Assembly: GCF_003634575.1 (NCBI RefSeq) | Contig: NZ_RBLJ01000004.1 | Span: 744,001-808,000, forward strand | Source: Photorhabdus asymbiotica | Lineage (GTDB): Bacteria > Pseudomonadota > Gammaproteobacteria > Enterobacterales > Enterobacteriaceae | Length of the DNA: 64,000 nucleotides | Reading direction: 5' to 3' | Part shown: in pieces, positions 8,191-18,096 of the stretch | Layout: each line of letters starts with the position of its first letter | Numbering within the stretch: position 1 is the first letter of the stretch | Program-made: the position numbers and the translations under genes | Notes under the pieces: generated by a model | Seen by the model: only the letters and a program-made list of their open reading frames with translations | Told to the model about the DNA's origin: nothing | The model's database searches: none

Positions 8191-8283
8191 AACTTTTTTT
8201 CTAAAGGATATATGAGCCAGTATTCAGAATTGTTTTGACATAATATTGTAACTGTATGGAATAACCAATTATTAGGGGGTTTT

Positions 8284-8586
8284 ATGCAATTAACGCCAAG
8301 AGAAATTGAGAAACTCATGGTATATACATTGGCTGATGTTGCATTAAAGCGTAAGTCTCGTGGCTTAAAACTCAATTACCCTGAAGCTGTCGCTATTATT
8401 ACCGCGGCTGCCTTGGAAGGGGCTAGAGAGGGAAAAACGTTAGAAGAAGTCATGAATGATTCAAGGCACGTCCTAACTAAAGAAGATGTTATGGATGGTG
8501 TGGCTGATCTCATTCCACATGTGCAGGTTGAAGCAATATTTACTGATGGTAGCCGCCTGGTGACGGTACATGATCCTATTCAATGA
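8284..8586 (+). CDS. ureA: Urease gamma subunit
   Basis: 100 aa, exactly the usual UreA length. [23 protein letters not shown] and [12 protein letters not shown] are hallmark gamma-subunit sequences. It is preceded by TTAGGGGGTTTT, a strong ribosome-binding site. The three separate structural subunits (gamma, beta, alpha) form the nickel hydrolase that splits urea into ammonia and carbamate in the cytoplasm. First gene of ureABCEFGD. Confidence 0.97.
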   Translation: MQLTPREIEKLMVYTLADVALKRKSRGLKLNYPEAVAIITAAALEGAREGKTLEEVMNDSRHVLTKEDVMDGVADLIPHVQVEAIFTDGSRLVTVHDPIQ

Positions 8587-8668
8587 TTTTTGGAATAGCA
8601 GGAAAAGTTATCCAGACAGAATATTAATTTATGGTCTTGACTCACGTCTATAACGTAGAGATTTTCCG

Positions 8669-9055
8669 ATGAAAAATAATAAAGAAGATATTATTCCATT
8701 AGGGGGATATATTCTTGCTAAAGACCCAATCTCCTTTAATGAGGATTGCTCGGCTATTCAATTAAGAGTTCGTAATTCAGGTGATCGTCCTATTCAGGTA
8801 GGATCTCATTTTCATTTTTTTGAGGTGAACAAAGCCCTGCAATTCAATCGCGCAGCGGCGTTTGGTAAACGACTCAATATCACCGCCACAACGGCAATTC
8901 GTTTTGAACCCGGCGATGAAATCGAAGTGTCTCTGATCCCGATTGGTGGGAAACAAAATGTTTATGGATTTAATAACTTAGTCGATGGTTGGGCAGGTAA
9001 ACGCCTTGTTGCTACTGATGAGCATATAGAGGAAACATGGCTACATGCCGGGTAA
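8669..9055 (+). CDS. ureB: Urease beta subunit
   Basis: 128 aa. Contains the beta-subunit core [13 protein letters not shown] (IPGEx-like start), [31 protein letters not shown] and FEPGDE. The N-terminal MKNNKEDI extension is short; Yersinia-type beta subunits carry longer ones. 82 bp of non-coding spacer separates it from ureA. The ribosome-binding site before ATG 8669 is weak (TAGAGATTTTCCG). Confidence 0.96.
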   Translation: MKNNKEDIIPLGGYILAKDPISFNEDCSAIQLRVRNSGDRPIQVGSHFHFFEVNKALQFNRAAAFGKRLNITATTAIRFEPGDEIEVSLIPIGGKQNVYGFNNLVDGWAGKRLVATDEHIEETWLHAG

Positions 9056-9132
9056 TAGAATAGAACGAAGTTATAAAATTATTGAATAACTTCAAGATAG
9101 GTCGAAAATTTTTCGAACAAAGGAATAAAACT

Positions 9133-10848
9133 ATGCCAACCATTTCCCGGCAGGAATATGTGGGTCTTTTTGGTCCGACTATCGGCGACAAGATTCGCTT
9201 GGGTGATACCAATCTGTTTGTTGAAATTGAAAAAGATCTGCGTGGTTATGGTGATGAGTCGGTCTACGGCGGGGGTAAATCGCTGCGTGATGGCATGGGT
9301 GCAGATAACCGTATGACTAGTGCGAATGTACTGGATTTGGTGATTACCAACGTCACTATTTTGGATGCGCGCCAAGGTGTCATTAAAGCCGATGTCGGTA
9401 TAAAAGATGGCCGCATTGTCGGGATAGGTAAAAGTGGTAATCCCAGTATGATGAATGGGGTGACACCCGGTATGGTGGTGGGGGTCAGTACTGATGCAAT
9501 ATCCGGCGAGCATCTGATCCTCACGGCAGCAGGCATTGATACCCATATTCATTTTATTTCTCCCCAACAAGCTGAACATGCTTTGTCCAATGGTGTGACA
9601 ACTTTCTTTGGTGGTGGCGTTGGCCCCACTGATGGGACTAACGGAACGACTATCACAGCGGGTCCGTGGCATATTCACCGTATGTTACGTGCTTTTGAAA
9701 GTTTGCCGGTTAACGTAGGCATTTTGGGAAAAGGCCATGCTGCGGTGGCTATGCCATTGGTGGAGCAGATTAAGGCCGGCGTTGCCGGGCTAAAAGTGCA
9801 TGAAGATTGGGGAGCAACCAATTCTGCATTGCGTCATGCCTTGCGAGTGGCGGATGAAATGGATATTCAGGTGGCAGTACATACCGACAGTTTGAATGAA
9901 GGTGGTTATGTTGAGGACACGATTGATGCTTTTGAAGGACGCACCATTCATACTTTTCACACGGAAGGCGCTGGCGGCGGGCATGCACCAGATATTATTA
10001 AAGTTGCCAGCCAGATGAATGTGTTACCCAGTTCCACCAATCCCACGTTGCCTTACGGTATCAATAGTCAAGCAGAACTGTTTGATATGATTATGGTTTG
10101 CCATAATCTTAATCCCAATGTGCCGGCGGATGTTGCCTTTTCTGAGAGCCGAGTGCGTTCGGAAACTATTGCCGCGGAAAATGTCTTACATGACATGGGG
10201 GTATTGTCGATGTTCTCCAGTGACTCTCAGGCAATGGGGCGAGTAGGAGAGAATTGGCTGCGAGTGATGCAAACTGCCCATGCCATGAAAGCCGCACGTG
10301 GTAAGCTGCCGGAAGATGCTGCGGGTAACGATAATTTCCGCGTATTACGTTACGTTGCCAAAATTACGATTAATCCGGCGATCGCGCAGGGGATAAGCCA
10401 CGTACTTGGTTCAGTCGAAGTAGGAAAGATGGCTGATCTTGTGTTGTGGGAACCGCGTTTCTTCGGCGCAAAACCTAAGTTGGTTATCAAAGGCGGTATG
10501 ATTAACTGGGCAGTAATGGGTGACCCGAATGCTTCATTGCCGACACCCCAGCCGACATTTTATCGCCCGATGTTTGGCGCATTAGGCAAAACGCTTCAGG
10601 AAACTTGTGTCACTTTTGTATCCCAGGCGGCAATGGAACAAGGGGTAAAAGAGCAGCTTGGTTTAGAGCGCCAGGTTATGGCAGTGCGCAATTGTCGGGC
10701 TATCTCTAAGCAAGATATGGTACGTAATGCCGAAACGCCAACCATTGAAGTGGATGCTGAAACCTTTGCCGTCAAGGTGAATGGTGAATATGCCACCGTG
10801 AAACCGGTCAGGACAGTTGCGCTAAATCAGCGCTATTTCTTTAGTTAA
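9133..10848 (+). CDS. ureC: Urease alpha (catalytic) subunit
   Basis: 571 aa from ATG 9133, which follows AAAGGAATAAAACT and gives the canonical start [19 protein letters not shown]. An in-frame ATG at 9082 would add 17 residues without family support. All nickel ligands are visible: H138 and H140 (THIHF), carbamylated K221 (GLKVHEDWG), H250 (AVHTDS), H276 ([13 protein letters not shown]) and D364 (MFSSDSQ). The mobile-flap MVCHNLNPN has C323 and H324. The segment [16 protein letters not shown] has diverged from the usual enterobacterial sequence, but the active site is intact. Urease probably serves ammonia supply or pH control in the insect or nematode host. Confidence 0.97.
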   Translation: MPTISRQEYVGLFGPTIGDKIRLGDTNLFVEIEKDLRGYGDESVYGGGKSLRDGMGADNRMTSANVLDLVITNVTILDARQGVIKADVGIKDGRIVGIGKSGNPSMMNGVTPGMVVGVSTDAISGEHLILTAAGIDTHIHFISPQQAEHALSNGVTTFFGGGVGPTDGTNGTTITAGPWHIHRMLRAFESLPVNVGILGKGHAAVAMPLVEQIKAGVAGLKVHEDWGATNSALRHALRVADEMDIQVAVHTDSLNEGGYVEDTIDAFEGRTIHTFHTEGAGGGHAPDIIKVASQMNVLPSSTNPTLPYGINSQAELFDMIMVCHNLNPNVPADVAFSESRVRSETIAAENVLHDMGVLSMFSSDSQAMGRVGENWLRVMQTAHAMKAARGKLPEDAAGNDNFRVLRYVAKITINPAIAQGISHVLGSVEVGKMADLVLWEPRFFGAKPKLVIKGGMINWAVMGDPNASLPTPQPTFYRPMFGALGKTLQETCVTFVSQAAMEQGVKEQLGLERQVMAVRNCRAISKQDMVRNAETPTIEVDAETFAVKVNGEYATVKPVRTVALNQRYFFS

Positions 10849-10858
10849 TATATTTTTT

Positions 10859-10881
10859 GCTTGAAAGATGAAGGGCATACA
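10859..10881 (+). repeat. Possible ERIC 3'-end remnant
   Basis: GCTTGAAAGATGAAGGGCAT just after ureC matches the last 20 or so bases of ERIC (ACTTGAAAGATGAAGGGTAT). The rest of an ERIC is missing. It could be chance, but the match is nearly complete. Confidence 0.4.
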
Positions 10882-10899
10882 TGTTCAGAGGATTATCTG

Positions 10900-11496
10900 A
10901 TGATTATTATTGAGCATATTCTTGGTAATGCCAAAAAAGATGTTTTCTGGCGAGATCGCTTGCAAGGGATTTCACCGGATATCTTAGTACTTTCGCAATG
11001 GGAAGCGCAAAAGAGCCGTTGCCGTAAATCCACGCTTAATGGATTGGATTTGGGTATTTCCCTTGATCGTAATCAGGTATTGTCTGATGGCGATATTTTG
11101 TTGTGGGATGAAGCCAAAGGATTAGCGGTTATTGTGCAGATGAGTTTACGTGATGTGATGGTTATTCATCTGAAGTCATTATTGTCAGTGGATTCAGAAA
11201 CGATAATGAAAACCAGTTTTGAACTGGGTCACGCCTTAGGTAACCAACATTGGAAATCAGTGATTAAAAATAACCAGATTTATATTCCGCTGACCGTATC
11301 AACTAAGGTAATGGATTCAGTCATGAAAACTCATGGTTTTCATGCATTACCTTATTCTTTTGTCAAAGGCGAAGAAATCTTGCCTTCTCTTAACAACTCC
11401 GAAGCTCGCTTATTATTTGGTGGTGCTGAGGATTCCGCAACACACGTTCATGTCGATAACACATTTCTCAACCAGCATGTGATTAAACTGAAATGA
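10900..11496 (+). CDS. ureE: Urease accessory protein, nickel metallochaperone
   Basis: 198 aa from ATG 10900 ([17 protein letters not shown]), preceded by AGAGG. An upstream TTG at 10861 lies in an ERIC-like remnant and is not used here. [16 protein letters not shown] and [10 protein letters not shown], which holds the conserved central His, are UreE features. The C-terminus ([19 protein letters not shown]) has four His but no long poly-His tail, so nickel storage capacity is low. Role: delivers Ni2+ to the UreD-UreF-UreG assembly complex. Overlaps ureF by 4 bp. Confidence 0.9.
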   Translation: MIIIEHILGNAKKDVFWRDRLQGISPDILVLSQWEAQKSRCRKSTLNGLDLGISLDRNQVLSDGDILLWDEAKGLAVIVQMSLRDVMVIHLKSLLSVDSETIMKTSFELGHALGNQHWKSVIKNNQIYIPLTVSTKVMDSVMKTHGFHALPYSFVKGEEILPSLNNSEARLLFGGAEDSATHVHVDNTFLNQHVIKLK

Positions 11497-12179
11497 ATGC
11501 TCTCCGCTTAATCAGAATCATGCAATTTGCGGATTCAGTGTTGCCTGTTGGTGCGTTTTCTTTCTCAAACGGTTTGGAATCCGCTATTCAAAGTAAAATC
11601 GTATATGACGTGGCGACGCTCAGCGAATTTACCCGGACAGCGCTGTTACAGGCCATTAGCTGTGATGGTCGTGCGGTTGCTGCTGCTTGTCAGGCATTGA
11701 ATAGTGGACAGCATGATGCCGTTATCTCTCATGATTGGGCAGTGCTTAACCGCAAATTGAATGAAGAAAGTCGCACTATGGTAACGCGGATGGGGAAAAA
11801 GTTAGCAGAAATGGCTGTTGAGGTAACGGGTGAGTCGTTGATTGCATGGTGGCTGGCACAAATAAAGAGCGATATTACTGCCGGTACCTATCCGATTACC
11901 TTGGCGGTAGTCATGAGTGCATTGGGTGCTACTCCGCGTGAAGTGATCGTGATGCATCAATATGGTGTTGCAATGACAATACTCAGTGCGGCCATACGTC
12001 TAATGCGTGTTACCCATATTGAGATTCAACGTATTTTGTTCTTATTGAATCAGGATATTGAGCAGTTTTGTGACGAGGCGGAAAAAGGGGGAATTGAGCA
12101 GATGACATCTTATGCGCCTGTGACTGATGTACTGGCAGCATTACATGTTAGCGCTTTTACCCGGTTATTCAGTAACTAA
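11493..12179 (+). CDS. ureF: Urease accessory protein UreF
   Basis: 228 aa. [22 protein letters not shown] near the N-terminus is the UreF signature (LxQLxDSxxPxGxFxxSxGLE). The rest is alpha-helical, as expected for the scaffold that binds UreD and gates UreG GTPase activity. Start ATG overlaps the ureE stop (ATGA), and ureG follows after 52 bp with GTGAGGAAATTCCT as ribosome-binding site. Confidence 0.93.
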   Translation: MNALRLIRIMQFADSVLPVGAFSFSNGLESAIQSKIVYDVATLSEFTRTALLQAISCDGRAVAAACQALNSGQHDAVISHDWAVLNRKLNEESRTMVTRMGKKLAEMAVEVTGESLIAWWLAQIKSDITAGTYPITLAVVMSALGATPREVIVMHQYGVAMTILSAAIRLMRVTHIEIQRILFLLNQDIEQFCDEAEKGGIEQMTSYAPVTDVLAALHVSAFTRLFSN

Positions 12180-12231
12180 CCTGATCCCGATATCGTTTTA
12201 AACTACGTCTTAATCGTGTGAGGAAATTCCT

Positions 12232-12867
12232 GTGAAAAAAATTACCCGTATTGGTATTGGTGGTCCTGTCGGTTCAGGTAAGACTGCCATTATTGAAGTT
12301 ATCACACCTATTTTGATCCAGCACGGAATAAAACCGCTGATTATTACCAACGATATTGTCACGACTGAGGATGCCAAACAGGTCAAGCGGACACTGAAAG
12401 GCATTTTGGATGAGGAGAAAATACTGGGTGTAGAAACCGGTGCTTGTCCTCACACCGCAGTACGCGAAGATCCCAGTATGAATATTGCTGCGGTGGAGGA
12501 AATGGAAGCGCGTTTTCCTGACAGCGATGTCGTGTTGATTGAAAGTGGTGGTGATAATCTAACCCTGACTTTTAGTCCTGCATTGGCCGACTTTTATATT
12601 TATGTGATTGATGTGGCTGAAGGGGAGAAAATCCCACGTAAGAATGGCCCTGGTTTGGTTCAGGCCGATATTTTGGTGATCAATAAAATCGATTTGGCAC
12701 CTTATGTCGGTGCTAGCCTGGCGGTAATGGAGAGTGACACTCAGGTAGTACGCGGTCAGCGTCCCTATATCCTCACGAATTGCAAAACCGGTGAAGGTGT
12801 TGAAGCGTTGGTAAATATGATTATGCGTGATTTTCTGTTTACTCATGCACTACAGGCGACACAATGA
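12232..12867 (+). CDS. ureG: Urease accessory GTPase UreG
   Basis: 211 aa SIMIBI-class GTPase. The P-loop GPVGSGKT is at 11-18. The nickel-binding Cys-Pro-His is in [17 protein letters not shown], Walker B in [11 protein letters not shown], and the guanine-specificity motif NKID in [14 protein letters not shown] hydrolysis drives nickel insertion into UreC. ATG is preceded by GTGAGGAAATTCCT. Overlaps ureD by 4 bp. Confidence 0.96.
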   Translation: MKKITRIGIGGPVGSGKTAIIEVITPILIQHGIKPLIITNDIVTTEDAKQVKRTLKGILDEEKILGVETGACPHTAVREDPSMNIAAVEEMEARFPDSDVVLIESGGDNLTLTFSPALADFYIYVIDVAEGEKIPRKNGPGLVQADILVINKIDLAPYVGASLAVMESDTQVVRGQRPYILTNCKTGEGVEALVNMIMRDFLFTHALQATQ

Positions 12868-13829
12868 CGTCTACCGGCTTGCAGCAAAATGCCAGTGAAG
12901 CACGTCAACGCGTTCATGATCTTGGTGTCAATGCCCCGGAATTTGCATTGTTTCAGGATGAACCTCCGCAGATGGCAAGTGGTGATGTGGGTAAAAGTGG
13001 TTATTTACGATTGGGGTTTGCCCAGCGTGGGGAACGTAGTATTTTGGCTCAGATGGAACGTCAGGTTCCTTATCTGGTACAGCGGGCGTTATATTGGGAT
13101 GAAGCACTACCACAAATGCCATGTGTATTTATGATCTCCACATCGGGATGTATATTGCAAGGAGATCGGTTGGCGCTGGATATTCATGTTGCTCAGGATG
13201 CATTTGGTCATGTCACCACCCAATCGGCGACCAAAATCCATTCGATGGTAAATAACTACGCGGCGCAGGCACAAACCATTCAGATAGAGCGGGGAGGCTA
13301 TCTGGAAATGGTGCCTGATCCGGTGATACCTCACAGCGGTTCTCGGTTTATCACTGATACTCAGATAGTTATCCATCCAACGGCAACGCTGATTTATTCT
13401 GAGATAATTATGTCAGGCCGTAAATATCACCTAGCGGATCAGGGATTTAAATTTGATGTTTACTCATCACGTATTACGGCAACTGATTCCGATGACAAGA
13501 TATTATTTGCAGAGCGTTATGTACTGCAACCCAAAAAACAACCGCTGAACAACGTAGGGGTGATGGGGCCATTTCATGTGTTTGGTAACGTAATCCTGTT
13601 GACACCTCAAATTCATCACGATCGTATTCTGATGCGCATCACACCGCAGTATGATGCTGAAATGGGTATAGCCAGCGGTGTTAGCCGCTTACCTAATCAA
13701 TGTGGCCTGATTTTTAAGGCGCTGGGGAAAGAAACTCATCAAGTTAAAGCCAGTATCCGTCTTTTCTGGCGTATAGCACGGGAGGAGATCCTTGGTGTTA
13801 CACTGCCTGAGCCATTTATTTGGCGATGA
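12864..13829 (+). CDS. ureD: Urease accessory protein UreD
   Basis: 321 aa. Typical UreD segments are [49 protein letters not shown] and [12 protein letters not shown], the last resembling the conserved TTQAATKIY motif. UreD bridges UreF/UreG to the apo-urease. Its position at the end of the operon (ABCEFGD) is the Yersinia arrangement; Klebsiella has ureD first. A 9-bp perfect stem begins at its stop codon. Confidence 0.94.
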   Translation: MTSTGLQQNASEARQRVHDLGVNAPEFALFQDEPPQMASGDVGKSGYLRLGFAQRGERSILAQMERQVPYLVQRALYWDEALPQMPCVFMISTSGCILQGDRLALDIHVAQDAFGHVTTQSATKIHSMVNNYAAQAQTIQIERGGYLEMVPDPVIPHSGSRFITDTQIVIHPTATLIYSEIIMSGRKYHLADQGFKFDVYSSRITATDSDDKILFAERYVLQPKKQPLNNVGVMGPFHVFGNVILLTPQIHHDRILMRITPQYDAEMGIASGVSRLPNQCGLIFKALGKETHQVKASIRLFWRIAREEILGVTLPEPFIWR

Positions 13830-13865
13830 AATCCAGGACAAAAATCTGGTTTTGGGTTTCATCGC
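13823..13865 (+). terminator. Hairpin at the end of the urease operon
   Basis: GCGATGAAA (13823-13831, including the ureD stop) pairs perfectly with TTTCATCGC (13857-13865). An inner CCAG/CTGG can also pair. No T-run follows, so it may act as an RNA-stabilising end or a weak or Rho-assisted terminator. Confidence 0.45.
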
Positions 13866-14005
13866 TAAATAACAAGGCCATAAAAATTTTTTGTTTAATG
13901 AGGGGAAATTTAGAAAATTTTATTGTTTCCTCTTTTCTCTAAAAATCTTATTTTTTGAAATATTATTAGTCCCATGATAATAAGATTAGAAGAGAAAAAT
14001 GACAC

Positions 14006-14132
14006 TATACCTGTTATCTTTCAAGTTGCCTCTTTGTTGGCTGCGTTCACTCACCCCAGTCACATAGTTATCTATGCTCCTGGGGATTCATTCACTTGCC
14101 GCCGCGCTGCAACTCGAAATCTATTGGGTATA
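14006..14132 (-). repeat. ERIC repeat (127 bp, reverse orientation)
   Basis: Read on the minus strand it starts TATACCCAATAGATTTCGAG and ends AAGATAACAGGTATA. The core CCCCAGGAGC...GACTGGGGTG is intact. Confidence 0.94.
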
Positions 14133-14178
14133 AAATATGGCACATATTAAAAAAAATTCAAAAACATTATGATTTCTT

Positions 14179-15044
14179 TCATTTTTTAGCCTTTAAAATT
14201 AATGCATGGGAAAACTGCTGTACAAACAGAGGAAGATGCCTTTCTTTCCTCAAAAAAGAAATTATATCCTCAATTGAGTTTTGTTTTTTTAAAATGCTAG
14301 CGAGTATATTTAACCCAAAAATCTCAATTTCATTAAAGCAATTAAATTCTTTCTTTAACGATTTTAAAGACCAAAAAACGGCAGGTGAGCAAGACTTTCT
14401 TTTTTTTATATTGTTCCGTATATCATACCCGCTTTTTATACCCTTCATCCTTCAAGTTGCTGCTTTGTTGGCTGCTTTCACTCACCCCAGTCACATAGTT
14501 ATCTATGCTCCTGGGGATTCGTTCACTTGCCGCCGCGCTGCAACTTGAAATCTATTGGGTATATATTGAAAGATTTGCCGGAAAGTAACCTTTTTATAGC
14601 AAAGCGACTGTATACCATAATAAATAGATTACCACCGGGTTTGAGTGTTCTCCACATTTCCTGTATGGCATCATTGTAATTAATAATGTGAGAAAAGACA
14701 CCGTTTAGCGAAATGATGTTATCAACGGAATTGTCCTTTATATAGGGCATTTTTGAGCAATCACCATGAATAAAATGGCATTCTGGATATTTATTCTTTG
14801 CTATTTCTAACATGTTTTTTGAAATATCGATGCCTGTATATTGACAAGGAATATCTTTCATAAGATATCTTGCCAATCCAGTACCACAACCACAGTCTAG
14901 TACACTGCTAAATGGAATGACTAATTTAGAAATAATATCTTTAATAATTTCATCTTCCGCCAAGCTTATGTTGTCATTGTAAAAATAATCATAATTATTT
15001 GCTAAATTATCATAATATCTTTCTGTATCTTCTAAATTATTCAT
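14179..15044 (-). pseudogene. SAM-dependent methyltransferase gene split by an ERIC insertion
   Basis: The 5' part (15044 down to 14564) encodes a class I methyltransferase: VLDCGCGTGLARYL (motif I), YTGIDISKNMLEIAK (motif II), HGDCSKMPY, and TLKPGGNLFIMVYSR. The reading frame then runs into the ERIC at 14437-14563, adding about 13 ERIC-encoded residues (YPIDFKLQRGG) and a stop. On the far side of the ERIC, 14436-14179 encodes the missing C-terminal part, VFWSLKSLKKEFN...SHALILKAKK, typical of this family's end. Excising the ERIC and leaving one TATA restores a continuous frame of about 246 codons. The chosen start (ATG 15044) follows GGGGGAAATTAAATTA. The truncated product lacks the last strands of the fold and is probably inactive. 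Confidence 0.8.
14437..14563 (-). repeat. ERIC repeat inserted in the methyltransferase gene
   Basis: 127 bp, TATACCC...GGGTATA on the minus strand. An additional TA flanks the gene-proximal end, consistent with insertion at a TA-rich target. It provides the premature stop for the methyltransferase. Confidence 0.95.
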
Positions 15045-15354
15045 TAATTTAATTTCCCCCATTAAAATTTTTATTTATCAATTGGTTATAAAAATCCCCT
15101 AGTTTTTTCAACGGCTAAAGCCTTACTTACTTCACCTGAAGCTAACGCCGATCTAACTTTACGAATTGTTGACCTAAGATAGAACTTTCCTCTTCCAGTC
15201 TGATGTTCTCCTGTAAGGTATGCTCGAATTATCCTCCCCCAATTGTTGATTAGGATGACGTTTGCGGTGCGTCTGTCTGGTCGAGGAATTGGCAGTAACC
15301 AGAACAGACAGATAAGCACCTTACGCGTTTAGATTGCTATCATTTTAGTACTAT
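15045..15354. other. Intergenic stretch with no supported gene
   Basis: About 310 bp between the split methyltransferase and uspE. The only open frame (15319-15086, minus, GTG start, 77 codons) has no recognisable motif and a poor ribosome-binding site. An imperfect inverted repeat (CTGTCTGGT near 15270, ACCAGAACAGAC near 15298) suggests a transcription-related hairpin. Confidence 0.4.
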
Positions 15355-16299
15355 TTATTCTTTGGCTGCTTTAATTGGACATTCAAAACCATCTGGTTTG
15401 ATGGCCAGAAGGTCACATTTTAGATGGTCGATCACATGTTCTGCGGTATTTCCCAGAAAAGCCGCTGACAGTCCTGTTCTGCCAAGAATACCGAGAACAA
15501 CGATACCAGCACTCATTTCATCACACATTCCAGGAATAACCCGTTCCGGTAGCCCTTCATGAACGTGAGTATATTTTTCATCAATGCAGAATTTCTGGCG
15601 AAGTTCTTTCATGGCGATAAGGTGCTGACCACGTAGTGCATTGTTATAAACGCTTGGATCGAAATCCGGCAGTTCAACACTAATATTCAGCGGTGCTACA
15701 GGATAAGCGCTGACTAAATGAATTTCTGGGTTTTTCACTATCTGATTTGCCAGGTCCTGGGTTTCCCTGACGAGTTTCAAGTTCAATTCATGATGGTATG
15801 ACTCTTCATCAGATAGGTTAACCGCGACCAGAACAGAGCCTTGATCTGGCCATACCTGGTCCTTTACCATCCATACCGGACATGGGCATTTGCGTAATAA
15901 CTGCCAGTCAAGTGGGGTGAAAATCAAAGATCCCAGCTTGTCATGTTTGAGTGTCATCTTCAGAAGCAAATCATGTTTATCAGCAATGACTTCCTGAATG
16001 ATCGCTTCGTAGGGCCGATTGTGCCATACCACTTTTATTTCAATATCAATGCCGGCTTCCAGATAGTAGTGAGCTTGCTGTTTAAGCCAGGCTATGTGCT
16101 GGTTGGTCACACCTTGACGCATAGCACTAGCTTCTTCAGGGGAAAGCAAAGTGGTCATTTCATAGGATAGATCATAAACAGGCAAGAAGGCTTTAATCCG
16201 GCCACCGTTACGTTGCACGATATAAACTGCACGTCTTAATGCCGGTTGATCGTCCTGCCTTGGGTCAATTGCAACTAAGAGGTTTTGATAGTTTGCCAT
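15355..16299 (-). CDS. uspE: Universal stress protein E
   Basis: 314 aa tandem-Usp protein, as in E. coli UspE (about 316). [25 protein letters not shown] opens the first domain. [35 protein letters not shown] near the end is the second-domain nucleotide/phosphate-binding signature (G-x2-G-x9-G). It lies directly downstream of fnr in the same direction, the conserved enterobacterial order. In E. coli UspE contributes to stress resistance and motility. Preceded by a ribosome-binding site GAGGAACC. Confidence 0.95.
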   Translation of the reverse strand: MANYQNLLVAIDPRQDDQPALRRAVYIVQRNGGRIKAFLPVYDLSYEMTTLLSPEEASAMRQGVTNQHIAWLKQQAHYYLEAGIDIEIKVVWHNRPYEAIIQEVIADKHDLLLKMTLKHDKLGSLIFTPLDWQLLRKCPCPVWMVKDQVWPDQGSVLVAVNLSDEESYHHELNLKLVRETQDLANQIVKNPEIHLVSAYPVAPLNISVELPDFDPSVYNNALRGQHLIAMKELRQKFCIDEKYTHVHEGLPERVIPGMCDEMSAGIVVLGILGRTGLSAAFLGNTAEHVIDHLKCDLLAIKPDGFECPIKAAKE

Positions 16300-16391
16300 A
16301 ATGGTTCCTCACAGAGGCTAGACAAAATATTCTTCAATCTTCAATACTAAAGATAAACCAAGATAAGCAAACCGGACAGGTCAGTGGTGAA

Positions 16392-16418
16392 CCAGATCAA
16401 CAAAATAAGATGATCTGG
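16392..16418 (-). terminator. Hairpin between fnr and uspE
   Basis: CCAGATCA (16392-16399) pairs with TGATCTGG (16411-16418), 11-nt loop, 8 bp beyond the fnr stop. There is no strong T-run, so it is probably a partial terminator or processing site that lets some transcription continue into uspE. Confidence 0.5.
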
Positions 16419-16426
16419 CTTAAAGA

Positions 16427-17182
16427 TCAGGAAATTGAGACAGATTTTTTTCCAGCTAAATCAGATAATGCATCCATATTTTCAATAGTGATGTATTTAC
16501 CTTTTACGCCAAGAGTACCATTTTTTTGGAAACGTCCAAGCAGACGACTGATTGTTTCAACGGTTAAACCGAGATAATTACCAATATCACTGCGGGTCAT
16601 GGTTAAACGGAATTCTCTAGGTGAAAAACCGCGCTGAGCGAAACGGCGGGAAAGGTTATAGATAAATGCCGCCAATCGTTCTTCAGCATTTTTCTTGGAC
16701 AACAACAGTATCATTTCTTGATCGCCTTTAATTTCCCCACTCATCAGGCGCATCATTTGTTGGCGGAGATTAGGCATTTTACCCGACAGATCATCCAATG
16801 TTTCGAATGGGATTTCACAAACCATTGATGTTTCCAGGGCTTGTGCAAAACTTGGATGCTGAGTATTCAGGATGGCATCAAAACCCACTAAATCCCCAGC
16901 GAGATGGAAGCCGGTAATTTGTTCATCACCTTCTTCAGTGATGGTGTAGCTTTTAATTGTTCCAGAACGGATAGCATAAAGAGATTTCAACTCGTCGCCT
17001 GCTTTAAACAGGGTTTGTCCTTTCTGGATGGGTTTTTTACGCTCAATGATATTATCGAGCTGATCAAGCTCGTGCTCATTCAGGGTGAAAGGGATGCACA
17101 GCTGGTTAATGCTGCAATCCTGGCAGTGGATCGCACAACCACCGGACTGGATTCGTCGAATAACACGTTTTTCCTGGATCAT
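16427..17182 (-). CDS. fnr: Fumarate/nitrate reduction regulator FNR
   Basis: 251 aa (E. coli 250). The oxygen-sensing [4Fe-4S] ligands C20, C23, C29 ([11 protein letters not shown]) and C122 (MVCEIPF) are all present, with C16 as the usual extra cysteine. The CRP-type effector domain is followed by the helix-turn-helix [23 protein letters not shown], whose E-SR matches FNR DNA recognition. It is the global switch for anaerobic respiration; a DMSO-reductase-family gene lies at 53 kb in this window. A near-perfect FNR box sits about 22 bp before the start, suggesting autoregulation. Confidence 0.98.
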   Translation of the reverse strand: MIQEKRVIRRIQSGGCAIHCQDCSINQLCIPFTLNEHELDQLDNIIERKKPIQKGQTLFKAGDELKSLYAIRSGTIKSYTITEEGDEQITGFHLAGDLVGFDAILNTQHPSFAQALETSMVCEIPFETLDDLSGKMPNLRQQMMRLMSGEIKGDQEMILLLSKKNAEERLAAFIYNLSRRFAQRGFSPREFRLTMTRSDIGNYLGLTVETISRLLGRFQKNGTLGVKGKYITIENMDALSDLAGKKSVSIS

Positions 17183-17203
17183 ATGGCATGCTCGTTAGAA
17201 ATA

Positions 17204-17217
17204 TTGATATGGCTCAA
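17204..17217. promoter_or_regulatory. Candidate FNR box upstream of fnr
   Basis: TTGAT-ATGG-CTCAA matches the FNR consensus TTGAT-N4-ATCAA in 9 of 10 positions. It lies 22-35 bp upstream of the fnr ATG (minus strand), where binding would block transcription. This fits the known negative autoregulation of E. coli fnr. Confidence 0.55.
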
Positions 17218-17994
17218 CTTTAGCATCTCTTTATGATTCTGGTAAGAGCTATAATAGTTTTCTGCAATTTATTTGAGAAAATGTATTACCCTTTATCTTA
17301 GCGATAAGAAATTATCACATTAAATTATTACGTGGCGTAGAGTTGATGTTTGGTCGTTGTCATAACAAAACGGTATTCAATATCAGCGGCTTGAATTTGG
17401 TAAGGGGTTAAGTAGGGTAGGACAAACTTCTCGACGCTGAAGGAAAGCAAGGCGTTGTGGTATTGATTAAAATGTTGCAATTCGTTCATTAATGTTTGTA
17501 ATATTATCGACAATATCCAGCCTATCTCTCAGTCAGTGAGGAAAAAGCGGATAGCAGTTATCTTTTAGCGTCTATCTATTTTTTTATTTTTCTGATAAAT
17601 CAGATGATGAATCCTATAAAGGATTATAGAGAAATAAGACAAATCAGAAAATAGGGTTTAAATTTAAACACATTATTTTTGATTTTATTGTTAAATACAA
17701 CTATTTAAATAATAGAATAGCAATATATAACACGAATACCGTAGATTCTGGCTATTGCATTAAAAAAATAGATATGAGAGTTTATCTTTCAATCGATATA
17801 TGATGTTCTAAATGTGTAGTGGTAGAATGAGGTAAAAGCACAATGAATAAATTCTGCTAAACACTCTCTCTATAAAATCGACACTAGATATTCACCCAGA
17901 AATAGGTTCGGTTTTTAAAGTACACTGTTGAAACGTCAAAATATACCAAAATATCTGTCTTATGTTACCTGATTGCGCCTGTAACTACAGAAAA
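17218..17994. other. AT-rich intergenic region upstream of fnr
   Basis: About 780 bp without a supported gene. A 61-codon minus-strand frame (17513-17328) has no recognisable motif. The middle (17580-17900) is AT-rich, with no recognisable RNA gene. Promoter elements for fnr must lie at its left edge. Confidence 0.4.
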
Positions 17995-18076
17995 CACCCC
18001 GGGAGCATAGATAACGATGTGACTGGGGTGAGTGAACGCAGCCAACAAAGTAGCAACTTGAAGGATAAAGGGTATA
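17995..18076 (+). repeat. Truncated ERIC (right two thirds)
   Basis: Starts at CCCCGGGAGCATAGATAACG and continues to AAGGATAAAGGGTATA. The left third (TATACCC to the first stem arm) is missing, replaced by unrelated bases. It ends 20 bp before the UPRT start codon. Confidence 0.88.
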
Positions 18077-18096
18077 AACATTAATTTGGAGTTATC

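Noticed and set aside
9082-9132. Upstream ATG extending UreC by 17 residues
   Set aside because: The ATG at 9133 has the ribosome-binding site and gives the conserved N-terminus.
10861-10899. TTG start extending UreE by 13 residues
   Set aside because: Lies in an ERIC-like remnant; ATG 10900 gives the family N-terminus behind AGAGG.
14096-14548. 150-codon plus-strand ORF
   Set aside because: Spans two ERICs and the antisense of the split methyltransferase gene.
15086-15319. 77-codon minus-strand ORF near uspE
   Set aside because: GTG start, no motif, no family recognised; kept only as a note in the intergenic entry.
17328-17513. 61-codon minus-strand ORF upstream of fnr
   Set aside because: No motif and no convincing ribosome-binding site; could be a remnant, but unsupported.
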